Below, one piece after another: positions 37,660 to 50,291 of a stretch of 64,000 nt of DNA; the stretch's first letter is position 1, and every line of letters starts with the position of its first letter. A program made the translations under genes and the position numbers. Source of the stretch: Certhia americana (taxonomy: Eukaryota; Chordata; Aves; Passeriformes; Certhiidae). The notes below the pieces were generated by a model that was not told the DNA's origin, made no database searches, and saw nothing but the letters and a program-made list of their open reading frames with translations. The DNA is taken from NCBI GenBank assembly GCA_018697195.1, contig JAGMWU010000055.1, positions 20,162 to 84,161 of the forward strand, written 5' to 3'.

Positions 37660-39758
37660 ACTTTTGTAGGAGACAAAAAAAGCTCACAGCTGTAGCCAGG
37701 GGTTGTGTATCCAACCAGCAGCTACTGAACTGTGTCCACCTGTGCTGGACTCCATCTTTGCTGCCCTGTGGGGGCACAAGGCAGGACAGGTAAGACTCGA
37801 GGGCTGAGTGAGCCATCTGCTACCCCCAGAACCCCCAAGTGCAGCTGGGCAAGCAGGGTGAATGTTCAGTTATTTCAGAATTGCTGCTTCTGACCACGGT
37901 GCTGCTGTTTCACTCCTAACTGTGCACAGATCCTGCTGCTGAGTAAGCGTGGAACAAAGTTAATTTGAGCCCCTAATCTTTGAGCATGGAGCAAGCTGTA
38001 GGCATGGACAGGGATGGGAAACATGAGCTTGCATTCAGTTCCTCCTTCACTCTAAAAAATGCTAATTGATGGGAAAGCAGGCTGGAGCATTGCAGTTACT
38101 GGGTATTTATTCCCTCCTGTTTCGGTTCCTAGAACTCAAGGGTTGAACTTCATTGGGCTACACACCTCTTAAATCAGCCCTGTTTGTAAGATTTCATAAC
38201 AAACCAGGAAATTAATATCTTCTTAGTAAGATTAAATCGGGAGCCAAACCTGATCATAGGGAGGAAGCAGAACTGGGTCTGGCCTTAACAAAGACTGGGA
38301 GAATTTTACTGCAACTTTCAGAAGAGAGCAAGTTCAGGTGTTTGCAGCTTGTTGCTTTAGTTGAAGTACATTTCTGAAGCATGACAGCAGCTGCTATAAA
38401 CTGTGGTGAGCTGTGTGAAACTAAGGAGGTAAAAGCAAGCATGCACAGCCAGCCTGTCACCCTCTGTGATTCACTCCTATCATCCTGCACAAACAGCAGA
38501 CTTAAAAAACAACTTCAGAAATATTTTATTTCTTTTTGGAAAAAAAAAAAAACTAGAGTAACAAACTTTTTCTGGGTTCAAGTACAGTTTATAAACACAA
38601 GAAGGACCTGTTGCCAGCACCACCACTCCCATCAACTGCACCTACACAAGGATTCTCAGTGCTTCAGTAAAGAGCAGATGAACTCCAGCACCCATGGTCC
38701 TTGGAAAAAAAGTCAAACTAAAAGCCTTAAATACACCTCCAAAAAAAAAACCCAAACACCAGGGAATGGGGAGAGCTGCCTCAGCAGCAGGGCAGAGTCA
38801 CAGAGCCATGAATCACAGGGAGCCACGTGAGCAGCTTTCACCTGTCACTGAAGGAAGGCAGAACAGCAATGGTAATGGGAGGGTTAAAGTTCAGTTCTGT
38901 ACAGGAGTTGGGAGCAAGAGGATCAGCATGGAAATCAATTTATTTTCCTCTGTGCCAGGGTAAGTCACTGAGAACAGGCAGGTCAGAGTGTTTCATGCTG
39001 TGAAACCAGCCCAGCTAACATGGAAGGGAATAAAAAAGCTGGTGCATTGTACAGGCAGCCACACTGCTCTGGTGACCCAGGAGGCTGCAAGGCCCTGTCT
39101 CACCTGGAGTTCAGAGTGCTCAGCATCCAGTGAGAAGTCTTCAAAAGCCCTCTCCAGACTGGAAGGAATCCAGTGCTGCAGAGGAATGCCCAGTGCAGCA
39201 AGAGTGCCTGGAATGGCAGCTTGGCTTTGATCTCCCACTTTTCATCACAAAGCAGTAACTGAAAATATAATCCCTTTTTTCCCCCATTAAACTCGCCCCG
39301 TGACAACACTGTTACAGAAACCTGACTAGTTCTAAGAAAATGCCCCAAACTAAAAGCTGCCCACCTCCCCTCAACTCTAAGGCACCCTTAAAAGAGAAAG
39401 AACCAAAGAGGGCAGGAACATGCAGCCTCAACTGTGAGGAAGCCAGTGATTTTTAGGAACACATAAATAACTACACAGACTCACTCCACCCTCTCGAGTG
39501 CTCTACCAGTGCTCAGCTGGAAGAATGGGAGCTCTGGGCACTGCACCTCCTGGAATACTCCACAGCTCCTTGGGTTGATGCTTTTCCAGCTCAGGTCTGT
39601 CCATTTGTATCCAGGCTATTTCTTAAGTAAACAGGCAGTTGAAGTTCCCTCGGAAGGACCTGTAAACTCTTCTGTGTGTAACATTCATCAGCTTTTATGA
39701 ACAGGACCAATAAATTATAATGTCCAGAAAGCTTCTCCTCAGTGTAGTCCCTATTTTT
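37660..39758 (-). other. STRADA 3' UTR and spacer to RNF113
   Basis: RNF113 and STRADA converge here. On the minus strand, AATAAA signals lie at 38939-38944 and 38525-38530, so the STRADA 3' UTR is about 0.8 or 1.2 kb. The remaining stretch to RNF113 is unassigned. Confidence 0.65.
38525..38530 (-). terminator. Candidate distal STRADA polyadenylation signal
   Basis: Minus-strand AATAAA about 1.23 kb after the STRADA stop codon. Another AATAAA at 38939-38944 is closer, and which is used cannot be told from sequence. Confidence 0.5.
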
Positions 39759-42700
39759 CTAGAATTCCCAGTCATCCACATCCAGCTGCTCCAGATTTGA
39801 TACCAACCCAAAAATGCCACTGGGATCCTGGGGCAGTGTCCCTTCCAAATTGGTGATGGGGGTGACAGGGCGCAGAAGTTCAGGGAGTGCCTCGGATGCA
39901 CGGCGTTTGATCTGCACAGCAAGGACAGAATGAGCACACGGGGCTGCTCAGCTGCTGCTCCACAGCCAGCACTGCAGCCACAAACAGGCAGGAAATGCAC
40001 AGAGCACCCTTTGGGCTCATTAAGGAGCAGGTTAGAACTGCCTCGCCCCAGAACTCAGCAGGGGAAGAGCTGTTGTGGCTCCCAGGACAGGCAGATTTAA
40101 AACCTCTCTCAGATAAAGAGATGCTCCAAGAACAGCCCAAGCACCTCCCCAGAGGATGTGATGATCACCACACTGCACTATAAAACTCAGCAACTCAACA
40201 TCTCCACCCTCAGAGCAGGACAAAGCAAAGCACTGTACCTGTAGATAAATTAGTTCCTTACCTGCTTAAAAAAGGGGTGACTGAGCAGAGTGCCTGCACT
40301 TGGCCTGTGGAAGGGAGGTAGAATGAGGGAGAACACAAGAAAATGAGTCAGTGCTTGAAGTCAGGCAATAAGGGAATAAGAAAAAAACAGGGTCCTTCCT
40401 GTCTCTCCCATTTCTCAGCTATTGGGTATCTCTCTTTTTTCAGCAGTAGCACTGCTTATTCAGCATTTAAAATCACATAATACTCTATGCAAGGAGTTCA
40501 ACCTCCTTCTAACCTTAAAGTTACATACTTGCACCCCCTATATCTGGCCAAGGTCACTGCCTGAGCAGTGGGGCACCCCTGAAAATGGGGTGTAATGGCT
40601 ACAGATTGTCCTCACTCCAAAGAAAAATGCAGCTTTGATCACTTCCCATCATTGCTCTACAAAATTATCTAATCAAGGCTAAACTATGACCCAGCTGAAG
40701 AGCAGCCATTTGCAGCGATGGGAACTGGGTAAACACAAACTCCCAGGGGCCAGAAACACAAGTTGTTTATTTTCTTGATGTGCAGCACCACTCATCCTCC
40801 AAGGAAGGCTGCAAAGGAATTCCTCAGGCTCTCATACATAGGAAGTTCTCAAGGTGTTAATGCTGCTCATTCCACACACTTGGCCTGCTCTCCTCAACAG
40901 ATGTGGCACATCCCCACTCCACCACACTTTGGCACAGACAATAAACAATCCCTGCTAACTCCCATAACATAACCAGCCTCAGAATGGCACAGAGCAGCTT
41001 TCAGCTGGCTTTACCTGAAATCGGGGTTCCTCTGGAGGCACTGCTCCACGAAGTTATGGAAGTAGGTGGAGAATGTTCGGAGGTAGGGGTGCAGAGCTGG
41101 CTCCCCGTTGGCCGCACGCACGGTGCCCGTGGCTGTGCTCTCCCCCATGCTGTAGTTTGCACTCGAGCGGGATGTCCTCATGGTCAGCTCGTCTGCAGGA
41201 ATTGTGGTGGTGTCCAACAGGCAGGGAACTGTTCCATTCAGCTTTTCCAAGAGCATCTGGAAGAGCAGGGCAGCAGCAACATCACACACGGTTGTTTCCC
41301 GCTCATGCAGGCAGGATACCCTTCTGTGTTCACACCTCAGAGCAGCAAGCAGTTCCAGGTGCCAGGATAAAGGGTGAAAAAGGAGTTTGCAAACCTCACC
41401 TGAGTAGAAGGCATGTCTTTAAATGGGACGTGTCCATTTGCCAGTTCACAGGCTGTGATCCCCACGCTGTAAATGTCAGATTTTGCATCGTAGCCCTGCA
41501 GATTCTACACGAAAAGGAAAAGAAAAATTAGCTTCAGGGACTTGGATGTGACTGAATGGGCAACAGCCATGATTTGACTGCAAGTCAACAAACCCAGATG
41601 GTTAAAACAGGAACAGTACAAACCACAGATAAGACTGGTTGATTGTGGTGAGGGTTTTTTGGTTTGTTAAAACACACAGTGAAGGGCAACATTTATGTAA
41701 CAAGTCAGCCAATCTGCAGGGATGGCATCTGCCCTGGGTAACTTGCATCTGATGTAACACTTTGTTAAGGAGACAACCTCTAGAGGTGCCTACAATTAAA
41801 TTACTGAGTCATCTAGATCAAATTCTACCCACTTGCCCTGCATCCACCTGCAATCTGTTTCCTTCAGCCTCTCTCCTTCTTTTTCCTTGCATTCGTGTAC
41901 CCTTCCCCTTGCTAGGGGTCACTTGTTTTAAGATAAAAAAGGACTGGGGCTCATCACAACTGTGCTGGTTCTCTCATGTCTCTCACCCTCCACCCCTTCA
42001 TCTTGCCCTAAGAGCTCACAAAATCAGACAGATACAACACATCACTAAACACAAGCAGTTTCTTTTAAACACACCTGCTGCAAAACCTCAGGACTGAGCC
42101 AAGGCAGCACTTTGATGCTGTATTTGGGGAAGTCATGAACAACTTTGAGTCGTTGCCCATGGTTGATCATACTCAGGTTACTCCTCAGGCCAGAGAGGTA
42201 CACCTTCCCATCTACAGAGATCAGGATATGGCTGGCTTTAACACTCCTGGGGAAAAAAATGGAAAAACAGTCAGGTCTAAACAGCTCAATGCATAAGACA
42301 ATACCTAACACCTGATCAGCTTCCTACCAGGAGGCTGAGACTCCCAACAACCATCTTTGGATGTTGGGCTAAATCAATTAAAAGGATTCTATTCATCACC
42401 TTTGCAAGTTCCCAAAAAATGCTTCTGTGGTGAGGAGAAATGCAGGACTAAACGTTATGGATTGTGATTTCAGATACACAGTGCTCTTTGGAATAAGTTT
42501 CTCCACAATAACACTTCCATGCAGCTTAGTAAGATCAGTGATATCACTTCCCATGAGTAACAAAGTGATTTGCTCTAACAGCAAATACAAAACTTCATGT
42601 TTTCCATGTCTCCTGGCTCACCCTCTGCTCTACTCTTGAGTATTATTTCCAAAAACTTCCCCCAGAAGGAAAATGTATTTTTCAATACCTATGTACGTAG

Positions 42701-45700
42701 CCCATGTGGTGGATGTAGTCAAGTGCTTTCAAGACACCTTGGAGAATGTAAGCAATGGCCAGTTCAGTCATCCCATCCGTAAAATGGGTACAGATTAAAT
42801 CTTTTGCAGAACCTAGAAAGAAACGAAACATCACCTGAAGCCCCAAGGACACTCCAGCTCTTCAACTTCATTTCAGAAATCTGAGGGTCAGAAAAAGGTT
42901 CCCCCTCTCCACTCACCATAGGCCATGAAAGAAGTCACTACCCACAGCTCATTGTCAGCTATGAAAGTTGCTTTGTATGGCACGATGTTAGGGTGGTTGA
43001 AGAGCTTGGAAACATGAAGCTCCCCCTAAAATAAAAGATATTTTGATTCAATTTAGTCAATGCAGAAACATGACTGCAGTATCGATAGGCACTGCTCTTG
43101 CTGTCTGTCCTCTTCTAAGCTTGCACCATGAGTGCTGTTACCTGCAAGAATGTGACCATTTCATTTGTGCAGGCCTCCAAGTTCACTCTTCTGACTGTGA
43201 CATACTCTCCTGTGGGTTTATACCTGGCCAGGTTCACAATCATCAAGTCCTCAAAGCCTCTGCCTGAAAGAGAAAACATTCAGTAATGCTTCTGAAAGCA
43301 CTGAGAGGAACTCCTCCAGCCCCTGACCCTTCACTGAAACTACTTTTGGCCTTGTAAAAAAAGAATAATTGTTCCATCAGCTATCATCTTCCTTGGCATG
43401 TAAGCCACTGAGAGGAATCCTCCTAGCCAGAATTATCCTGTCCTCAAATTCAAGAGTGACAGGAGAGACAGAAACAGGGATTAGGAGCACTGAGGACAGG
43501 TTTCAGGCTGCTTCTGCTGACTGTACAGCACCCCCAGCATCACTGACCCACCCACATGCCCCTCTCAGGTGAAAACCTTTAGGATTGGCACCTCATTTTT
43601 GATTCAAATGATTTTAAAATCAAAGATGCAGACATCCAATATGAAAAATAAGCAATCAATCAAGAAAAGGAAAACAAACCTGCAGAAATTTTCCTCATAA
43701 AGCAGACTCATGGAATTATCTCTGACTCAAATTACCTATGATAGTGAGAATTACCCTCCAGAATTACCTATGATAGTGAGCAACTCATAGCAGCTGCTGT
43801 CTGGCAGGAAATTGCTCATGGTGTCCCTTTTAGGGGAAGAAGCTATCGACTCGGAGCTCGCCTCATTTGTCTGAGGAAAAAAAACAAAAAATGAAGCCAG
43901 GTCAAAGGAAAGAAAGATAACCTGCTGCAAAAATCATCTGCACCTCATATTATCACACACTTCAAAATAATAGGAATACAGAAGAGGATTTAATTGCTGT
44001 CAAAATAATTTTAAATGGTCATTTATCAACTGAAATTGAGGAGATGCCTCATTTCAGAAGATCCAGACATCTGTGTTACGAAACACGTAACAGGTAGATT
44101 GTTGATCCCTGTAAGTGAGAATTTATTCAGGAATATTTGGATAAAGCCAATTATTATTCCTCAGGACAGCCTAAAGTCTGCTTTACAGCAGCTGCCTTTC
44201 TTTTACAATTCCAAAGTTCTGTGCCACCATCCTGTTGCCTGAGTCAGAGCCAAGGGAAGCTGTTCATTGCCCACTCTGAACAGTGAGGGTTCCTGCAGGG
44301 GCTGCAGCTCCAGGTTTTTTACTGCTCACCTGGGGTAAGCCCAGCCCAGCTGAAGCTGCTTAGCTGAATGGTACAAGTGATGAAGAAGAAAATCAGACAC
44401 ACATGAAAAGAGAAGCTCCAAATGAAAGCAAAAACTGCAAAGCAAAAGTGCTTCTATTAAAAACAAAAAACAAAAAAAAAGGGGGGGAAAAAGCACCCCC
44501 ACACCACACAGGGAAGCAGCATTCCCAAGCCTGTCAGCTTTCCCTCACTCCATCTGACATAAAGCTTTCTGCCTGATTTGCACACAAGGAAATCTTCCCC
44601 AGCAGGATTCTGCAGATGATCAACGTTCTAGCAAGTTCTTTTATACCTTCCAACTCCTTCAAATGTCCAAAGTCCCAAGGAGAGCGTTCCTAATGGGGAT
44701 TAAAATTTATTTGGTAGCTAAAACTGTCTTTAGTTATCTCAAATTTCCAGCACATTAACTCCTCCTGGCATTTGGAACACCAGCTGGATTTTTCCAGCTC
44801 ATTCTTCCTCAAATGCCCTTTATCAGACCTTTCTCATGGTACACGAAGCAGAAAAGGTTTGTGCCTTTTCCTACCACGACAGCAAACTCCATTTTTCATT
44901 TCCATCACTGAAAGATGGAAACAACAGAGTGACAGCTGAAAAACAAGGATCTTCCTGCTCTCCCCTCAGCCCAGGGTAAATGAAGTGCAAAGAGCACACA
45001 CAGACAGGAGTTTGCTGTAAATTACCCCGTGGTGTCCAAGTGTACTTTGGGAATAAATTGGAGCCACAGTTCCCAACTTTTCAACTGGCTTTGAACAGCA
45101 CACTGCCTACCTTTAAAATAGGTATTTTCCATCAAGGGAAAAAGCAAACATTAAGATTTGAGGTGCTTTGGTATCATTTGAGCTCAAACAACTCAGCATT
45201 TCAGCATAGCTAAAACCCCTGGAAGCAGCATTCCCAGCTCCTTTCTTTTAGTGACCACCACAGTGCTGTTGCTTGGCTCAGAACAGGCAGCAACTTTCCA
45301 CTCAGGATTTCAAACTTCAGCTAAAGAGGCCTGTCCATTCTGATCTCAGCTGCATCATTCATTCCTTCTTTCAGCAATTTCACAGTCCTGTCAGCAGCAA
45401 AATTGCTAGGAGAGACACACAGGCAGATAGAAACCTCTGAAGCAGAAAGGCACCACACCAAGGAGATGGAAGCAGGAGGTTTGGAAGCAAATCATGGAGC
45501 AGTGACAGCTGGTGAGACACTGAGCAACATGTAAGTGGTTTGTTTTATTAAAAGTCCACCCCAAGGAGAGCACAAGCCAACAAAACAGATGCAAAGAATT
45601 AAATAAATTTAATCTTATTAATGGTGAAGGCTGTGCAGTAATGGAGAAATTATTGTGAGTTCCCTATTGAAAAGTCTTCCAGTATGAGGTCTCACCTCTC

Positions 45701-48700
45701 CTCATGTGAACAATAAGAGAGTTAATGCAAAAGGAGCTCAACCAGAAATTTATCACCATCATCATACAACAGTTTAAAAAAAAAGTTAAACTGAAATGTC
45801 ATTTATGAGATACTGCAAAAAAGCTCCTCAGTGGTTTCACACAGGATAATTTTTGGTGTATGGTCAAAAGCAGCTGCAAAATGAAGTCCCACGTGACTGG
45901 GTTTATGGCATGACATTCATTTAGAGCTGGCTTTTGGCTTGGGAGTCCAGTTTAATTGGAGATAGATTTAAAGGGAATTCATCTTTGAAAGGCAAGTACT
46001 GGTATAAATGCCACAACACAATCAGTTATGTGATGTTTGCAAGGATCTGCATTTGCCAAATGACATTTATCTGAGTTAGAAAGAGGGAATATCAGTTTTG
46101 TTCTGCTGTCTTCCCCTCCACCTCCTCACTCCCTCCCTCACTTCAGCATAAACAACAAAAATTTTCCTCCCACCCCCTCCCCAAATTATGTACCTTTCTC
46201 TACAGCCCTGGTGAAAAAAACCCCAGGCTTTTATTTAGACATAAAAAGATCAAAATGAGAATCAGCAGAAGTGTCTAAACCCCAAGAAAACCCTTCCAAA
46301 AAACCCAAAACAGATGCTAATCTCAATTTGCTTCCAGCCAAGCATGTCTAACACTCAGCAATTATAAAAAAGGTGTGAATTTACTCAATTTTAGACAAAA
46401 CATTCCACAGACATCTCCTATTTTGAGCTTTGTTCGTGCCAGTAAATTACAGACACTGGCACACAAATCAATTAAAAGCAACTTGAACTGACACAGTTAT
46501 GACCAAATCACACTTAATTCATGTTTGTAATTAGCTTAAACTAATTAATTAAATAAATTAAACTTAAACCTGTGGTGTGGGGAGGTGGGGAATCATTTAG
46601 ATTCAGACACTGTGTTATAAATTGTGATATTTCATGTGTTACATGACAGTGAGCAATCAGGGCCTGCAGAACAAAAAGTTCTACAAAACTAAACTCTTCC
46701 TTCTTTCTCTGAAGGATCAGAACTAAATCACCTCAAGATGTGACCCTTGAGGGGCTGGGGGGGGGAGGAGAATAACAAATAAATAGAAATCCAAGAGATT
46801 CAGTTTCAATTTTTGAGGTATCACACAGAGTTTGAAAACCACACACCAAAATCTCCACTCCAGGGTGAAACCTGTTTCCACACTTGTAGAGCTAAATACA
46901 GAGATGAGATATATAACTAAGATCAAAAGGAAAAAAAAAAATAAAAATATCAAACTTCCACAAGGAATAATCTCCATGCAATGAACCACAGCACCACAGC
47001 CTGCACGAGTCACTTACTTTTCTCCGAGAGTCACCCGGAGGCTGCTCTGGAGTAAAGAAATTAATTGTTCACCACGTTGTGTTCAACAGATACCCATTAA
47101 AATATAGCTGGAGAACTAAGTAAAGAACCCTAGATGACCCTTTTTGATATCACACGTACATGATTGTTTTGGTTTATATAAAGAGATTGATTTTTGCACA
47201 TAAAATTGCAGCACTAGTCACGTTGCAGTACATGGACAGGATCAAAAGAGATCCCCCAGTGCTGCTGTTTGTGCATTTGACATAAATGTAAGGTGATTTT
47301 TTTTGGGTTTTTTTACTGTAACTCTAAATATTAACCTTCTGTCATGTCCCTGCTTATTGCAGGGGGGTTGGATTTGGTGATCTTTAAAGGTCCCTTCCAA
47401 CCCAAACAATTCTATAATTATAAACACATTCAAATATGACTCTCAAACACAGAAGAAACTATTTAATATTACTGACAGTAATAAAAACTCCTTTATTCCA
47501 CCTGGAAGCTCAAGATACAGACATATTTCCTATGCTCTGTTTGTTTTGCATGTCATTGATCAGGAATTCTGCAGCCTAGTGGGAAACTTTGTTGTGCAGG
47601 AGCAGAGCAGAAACCCAGCAGCTCCTGCTCCTGGGGAGCCACCAGCAATTTCAAATCCATTTTTCCTCAGAAAATTGTAATAAACCTTCCCAAACACCAA
47701 ATCCACCTTTTGCATATGAAAAAAACTCACGTGGTTATGCTAAGCAATACAGAATTAATTTAATACTTTTATAAAAATGGAAATGGTTTCCAAGTAACTT
47801 GCTAGATTTTGGATATCTTGGACACTTACACATCAAATTTCTGGGCTTAGCCAGCTTGAATACCTGGGTTTACAATGAAATTAAATCATCTCTTTTAGTG
47901 ATAAAATACATCTTTACTCCCAAATTACCAAGCTTTACAGCTAAAAGAAAACATTTCTAGCAATGTCATTTAACAAGAGGAAAACTCACCTCCGAACAGC
48001 TCGAACTCTCTTAACCCCTCAACAATGAATTTCTCAGACACCCACCGCTGAAAGAAATAAAAAAATCTCCACACAATCAGTTATTCCATCTAAAGGAAAG
48101 CTTCTCTTCCCCTTCCCCACAGGAAAAAAAAAAAAACAAAACCAAACTTCGATGATTCTACTGTGGTCTGAAATGGATTTGGTGCATCACATCCTTCCTT
48201 TGGACACAAAATTCCCTTTTTGTGCCAGTGATGTGCACCCAGCAGCCACACAGGTGCTGCTGTTATTCCCAATCAGCATGCACTTGCAATCAAGTTAATA
48301 TCATTTTAATCATTCCAACAAGTTTTTTTTTACTACGTGCACAGACAGCAAAAATAATCAGCATGCCACGAGCCCCCTGATACAGCAAAAATAACAGTTG
48401 GGTTTTTAGGTGTAATGGATTTTTTTTTAAAAAATGCTTTCACTATTTACAAAGAGGTGGTTATCGCTGAGAATTCCAATATTTTGGTTATATATGCATT
48501 GAAGGAATACAATATTAGAATGTAAACATCCTAAAGCTGTTGTTCTCCTCCAGAATTTTTGTTTGAAATTCACAGCAAGCATTAGGTCGTGCAGAGGAGC
48601 GTTTCTACCACGAATACTGCAGTTCAAACAATACCCACAGGATACAACAGAATAGGAGATTTTAAACTGGCAGAGCATTGAGCACAGAGTTAAATCATCA

Positions 48701-49301
48701 ATCACAAACACTCCCAAGGCAGAACTTGCTACTTAACAAAATAATTTAATAAAACAGCTGATGCTCAGTGCAGGGGGAGCCGGTCCTGGAAAGCACCAAC
48801 GAGTTTTTAGGAGATAAGGACTCAAAACTTGTATGTAAATACCACTTAACAGCATTAAAAGCGGTTCTGCTGTTGATTTCCTCATTTAGAAAAGCAGACT
48901 CAAACAAAGCTGCTGTGTTTAGCTTTACAAGCACAGTGAAGGAAAAAAAAAAAAACCCATAAATTGTGACAGAGGTGAGGAGGCGATTTCTTAAAAAAAT
49001 CTGAAAATAACCAGGATTATGGCCCTTTATCTTCACTGCAAAGCCCATTCCAGCCCCTCTGCACCGCACCCTAAGGAGATATCCGTGGATATGGTAGCAA
49101 TAAAGGCTTTAATGCAGGATTTTTAACCAGTTTCACACCGCCCCGTGTAACCAGCTCTATAATCATTTTTTTCGGTGCCTTTACGGTGCTCTCCAGGTCC
49201 GGCCCCTCTGCACAAGATTCGTTGTACCGAGACACGATGGAAGCTGGAAAGTCTTCAACACTCACCCTAATGCGCTCGGGTTTACTTACAAGGAAAGCCA
49301 T
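39759..49301 (-). CDS. STRADA: STRADA pseudokinase (STE20-related adaptor alpha), complete, 12 coding exons
   Basis: STRADA is a catalytically dead STE20-like kinase that, with MO25/CAB39, activates and relocates LKB1. Minus-strand exons: 49301-49266, 48047-47990, 47046-47018, 43870-43768, 43263-43142, 43025-42917, 42812-42689, 42246-42075, 41504-41400, 41256-41015, 40304-40262 and 39911-39759 (with stop), total 1296 nt, 431 residues, the human length. The catalytic HRD is replaced by HRS at 193-195 and the DFG motif by GLR, the known pseudokinase signature. The protein ends in WEF, the MO25-binding motif. The start reads [10 protein letters not shown] against human [10 protein letters not shown]. 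The 29-nt third exon corresponds to an exon known to be skipped in mammalian isoforms. The exon at 43870-43768 has a duplicated splice donor. Confidence 0.97.
43730..43780 (-). repeat. STRADA: Duplicated splice donor at the end of STRADA coding exon 4
   Basis: The sequence AATTACCTATGATAGTGAG occurs at 43730-43748 and again at 43762-43780. On the minus strand each copy contains the exon end and donor ATAG|GTAATT. The copy at 43768|43767 gives the conserved reading frame. The other donor (43736|43735) would add 32 nt with an in-frame TAA. Confidence 0.9.
43871..47017 (-). other. Large STRADA intron 3
   Basis: About 3.1 kb between coding exons 3 and 4. It is AT-rich with several A runs and one A/G homopolymer stretch near 44461-44490. 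No repeat family, RNA gene or hidden exon was recognised. Confidence 0.6.
47340..47425 (+). repeat. CR1 LINE 3' end
   Basis: CR1 tail motifs GTCCCTGCTTATTGCAGGGG, GGTTGGATTTGGTGATCTTT and AAGGTCCCTTCCAACCCAAA, ending near TTCTATAATT. It is antisense to STRADA, in intron 2. Confidence 0.92.
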
Positions 49302-49329
49302 GGATCCGGCGCTGTGGGCCAGGCGCAGC

Positions 49330-49770
49330 AGAAAGGGCGGAACACCTGCGGGCACACACAGAGCGGTCACCCCGTCAGCGAGCCCCGGTAAACCCGGTAA
49401 GCACCGCTCGGGACCGCCACAAAGCACCGACACCCCCCAGGACAGCGGGAACTGCGGGAAGAACTGTCCGGAGCCCAGCTAAAGCAGCGATACCCCCCTC
49501 CCCGAACACCCTCGGGGCCCTCCCGCGATGCCGTGCCGTGCCGAGCAGAGCCCGGTGCGGTCCGGCCCCGCTCCGTCCCACCGGGCCCCTCACGGACCCC
49601 TCAGGCTGCGGCCGCCGGTCACCGGCGGAAGGCGCTGTGCGTGATGACGTCACGCGCCGATTCATGTCACCGAGGGCGGGGCGGGAGGCGCCGCCATTTT
49701 GGGTGCCTCTGAGGGGAGCGGCGCTGCGGGTCGGGGCAGGGGCTGCAAAGAGGCACAGGGGAAAAAAAAC
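49330..49770 (-). promoter_or_regulatory. STRADA promoter / CpG island
   Basis: A CpG-rich stretch upstream of the first coding exon. It has a perfect cAMP-response element TGACGTCA at 49645-49652 and, on the minus strand, a YY1-type AAAATGGCGGC at about 49690-49700. A splice acceptor (CCCGCAG) lies just upstream of the coding exon in gene sense, near 49348, suggesting a separate non-coding first exon. Confidence 0.7.
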
Positions 49771-49844
49771 TGAGGGTGGTAGTTGAACGTGAGCCCAGGT
49801 GGGCGGCAAAGTTAATGGCACCTGAGCGGGGCAGGGTTTGTGCC

Positions 49845-50281
49845 CCTGTGCCGGGCACTGGTGAGGCCACATCTCAAGTGCTGTGTCCAGTTCTGGTCCC
49901 CGCACTTTAAAAGATACTGAGGGGCTGCAGCGAGTCTGGGGAAGGGGCTGGAGCCCCAGGAGGGGCTGAGGGAGCTGGGAAGGGGCTCAGCCTGGGGAAA
50001 AGGAGGCTCAAGGGGGCCCTTGTGGCTCTGCACAACTCCCTGCCAGGAGGGTCGGGCTGTGCTCCCAGGGAACAGGGACAGGAGCAGAGGGAACGGCCTG
50101 GAACTGTGCTGGGGAGGTTCAGGTTGGACATCACCAGGAATTTCTTCACAGAAAGGGTTCTTAAACATTAAAAAGGGCTTTCCTAGGAGCTGGTGGAGTC
50201 CCCATTCCTGGAGGTGTCCAAGGATGTGGCACTGAGTGCTCTGGGCTGGGTGACAAGATGGGGATCAGACATGGGTTGGAC
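49845..50281 (+). repeat. CR1 LINE fragment cut by an assembly gap
   Basis: About 430 bp of CR1 starting at GGGCACTGGTGAGGCC and running through GAGGGGCTGAGGGAGCTGGG, AGGTTCAGGTTGGACATC, GGTGGAGTCCCCATTCCTGG and GACATGGGTTGGAC, where the Ns begin. The usual 3' tail is missing. Confidence 0.95.
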
Positions 50282-50291
50282 NNNNNNNNNN
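50282..50291. other. Assembly gap (10 N)
   Basis: Ten Ns interrupt the sequence exactly where a CR1 element would continue. The true length of missing sequence is unknown; a run of exactly ten is a placeholder. Confidence 0.99.
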
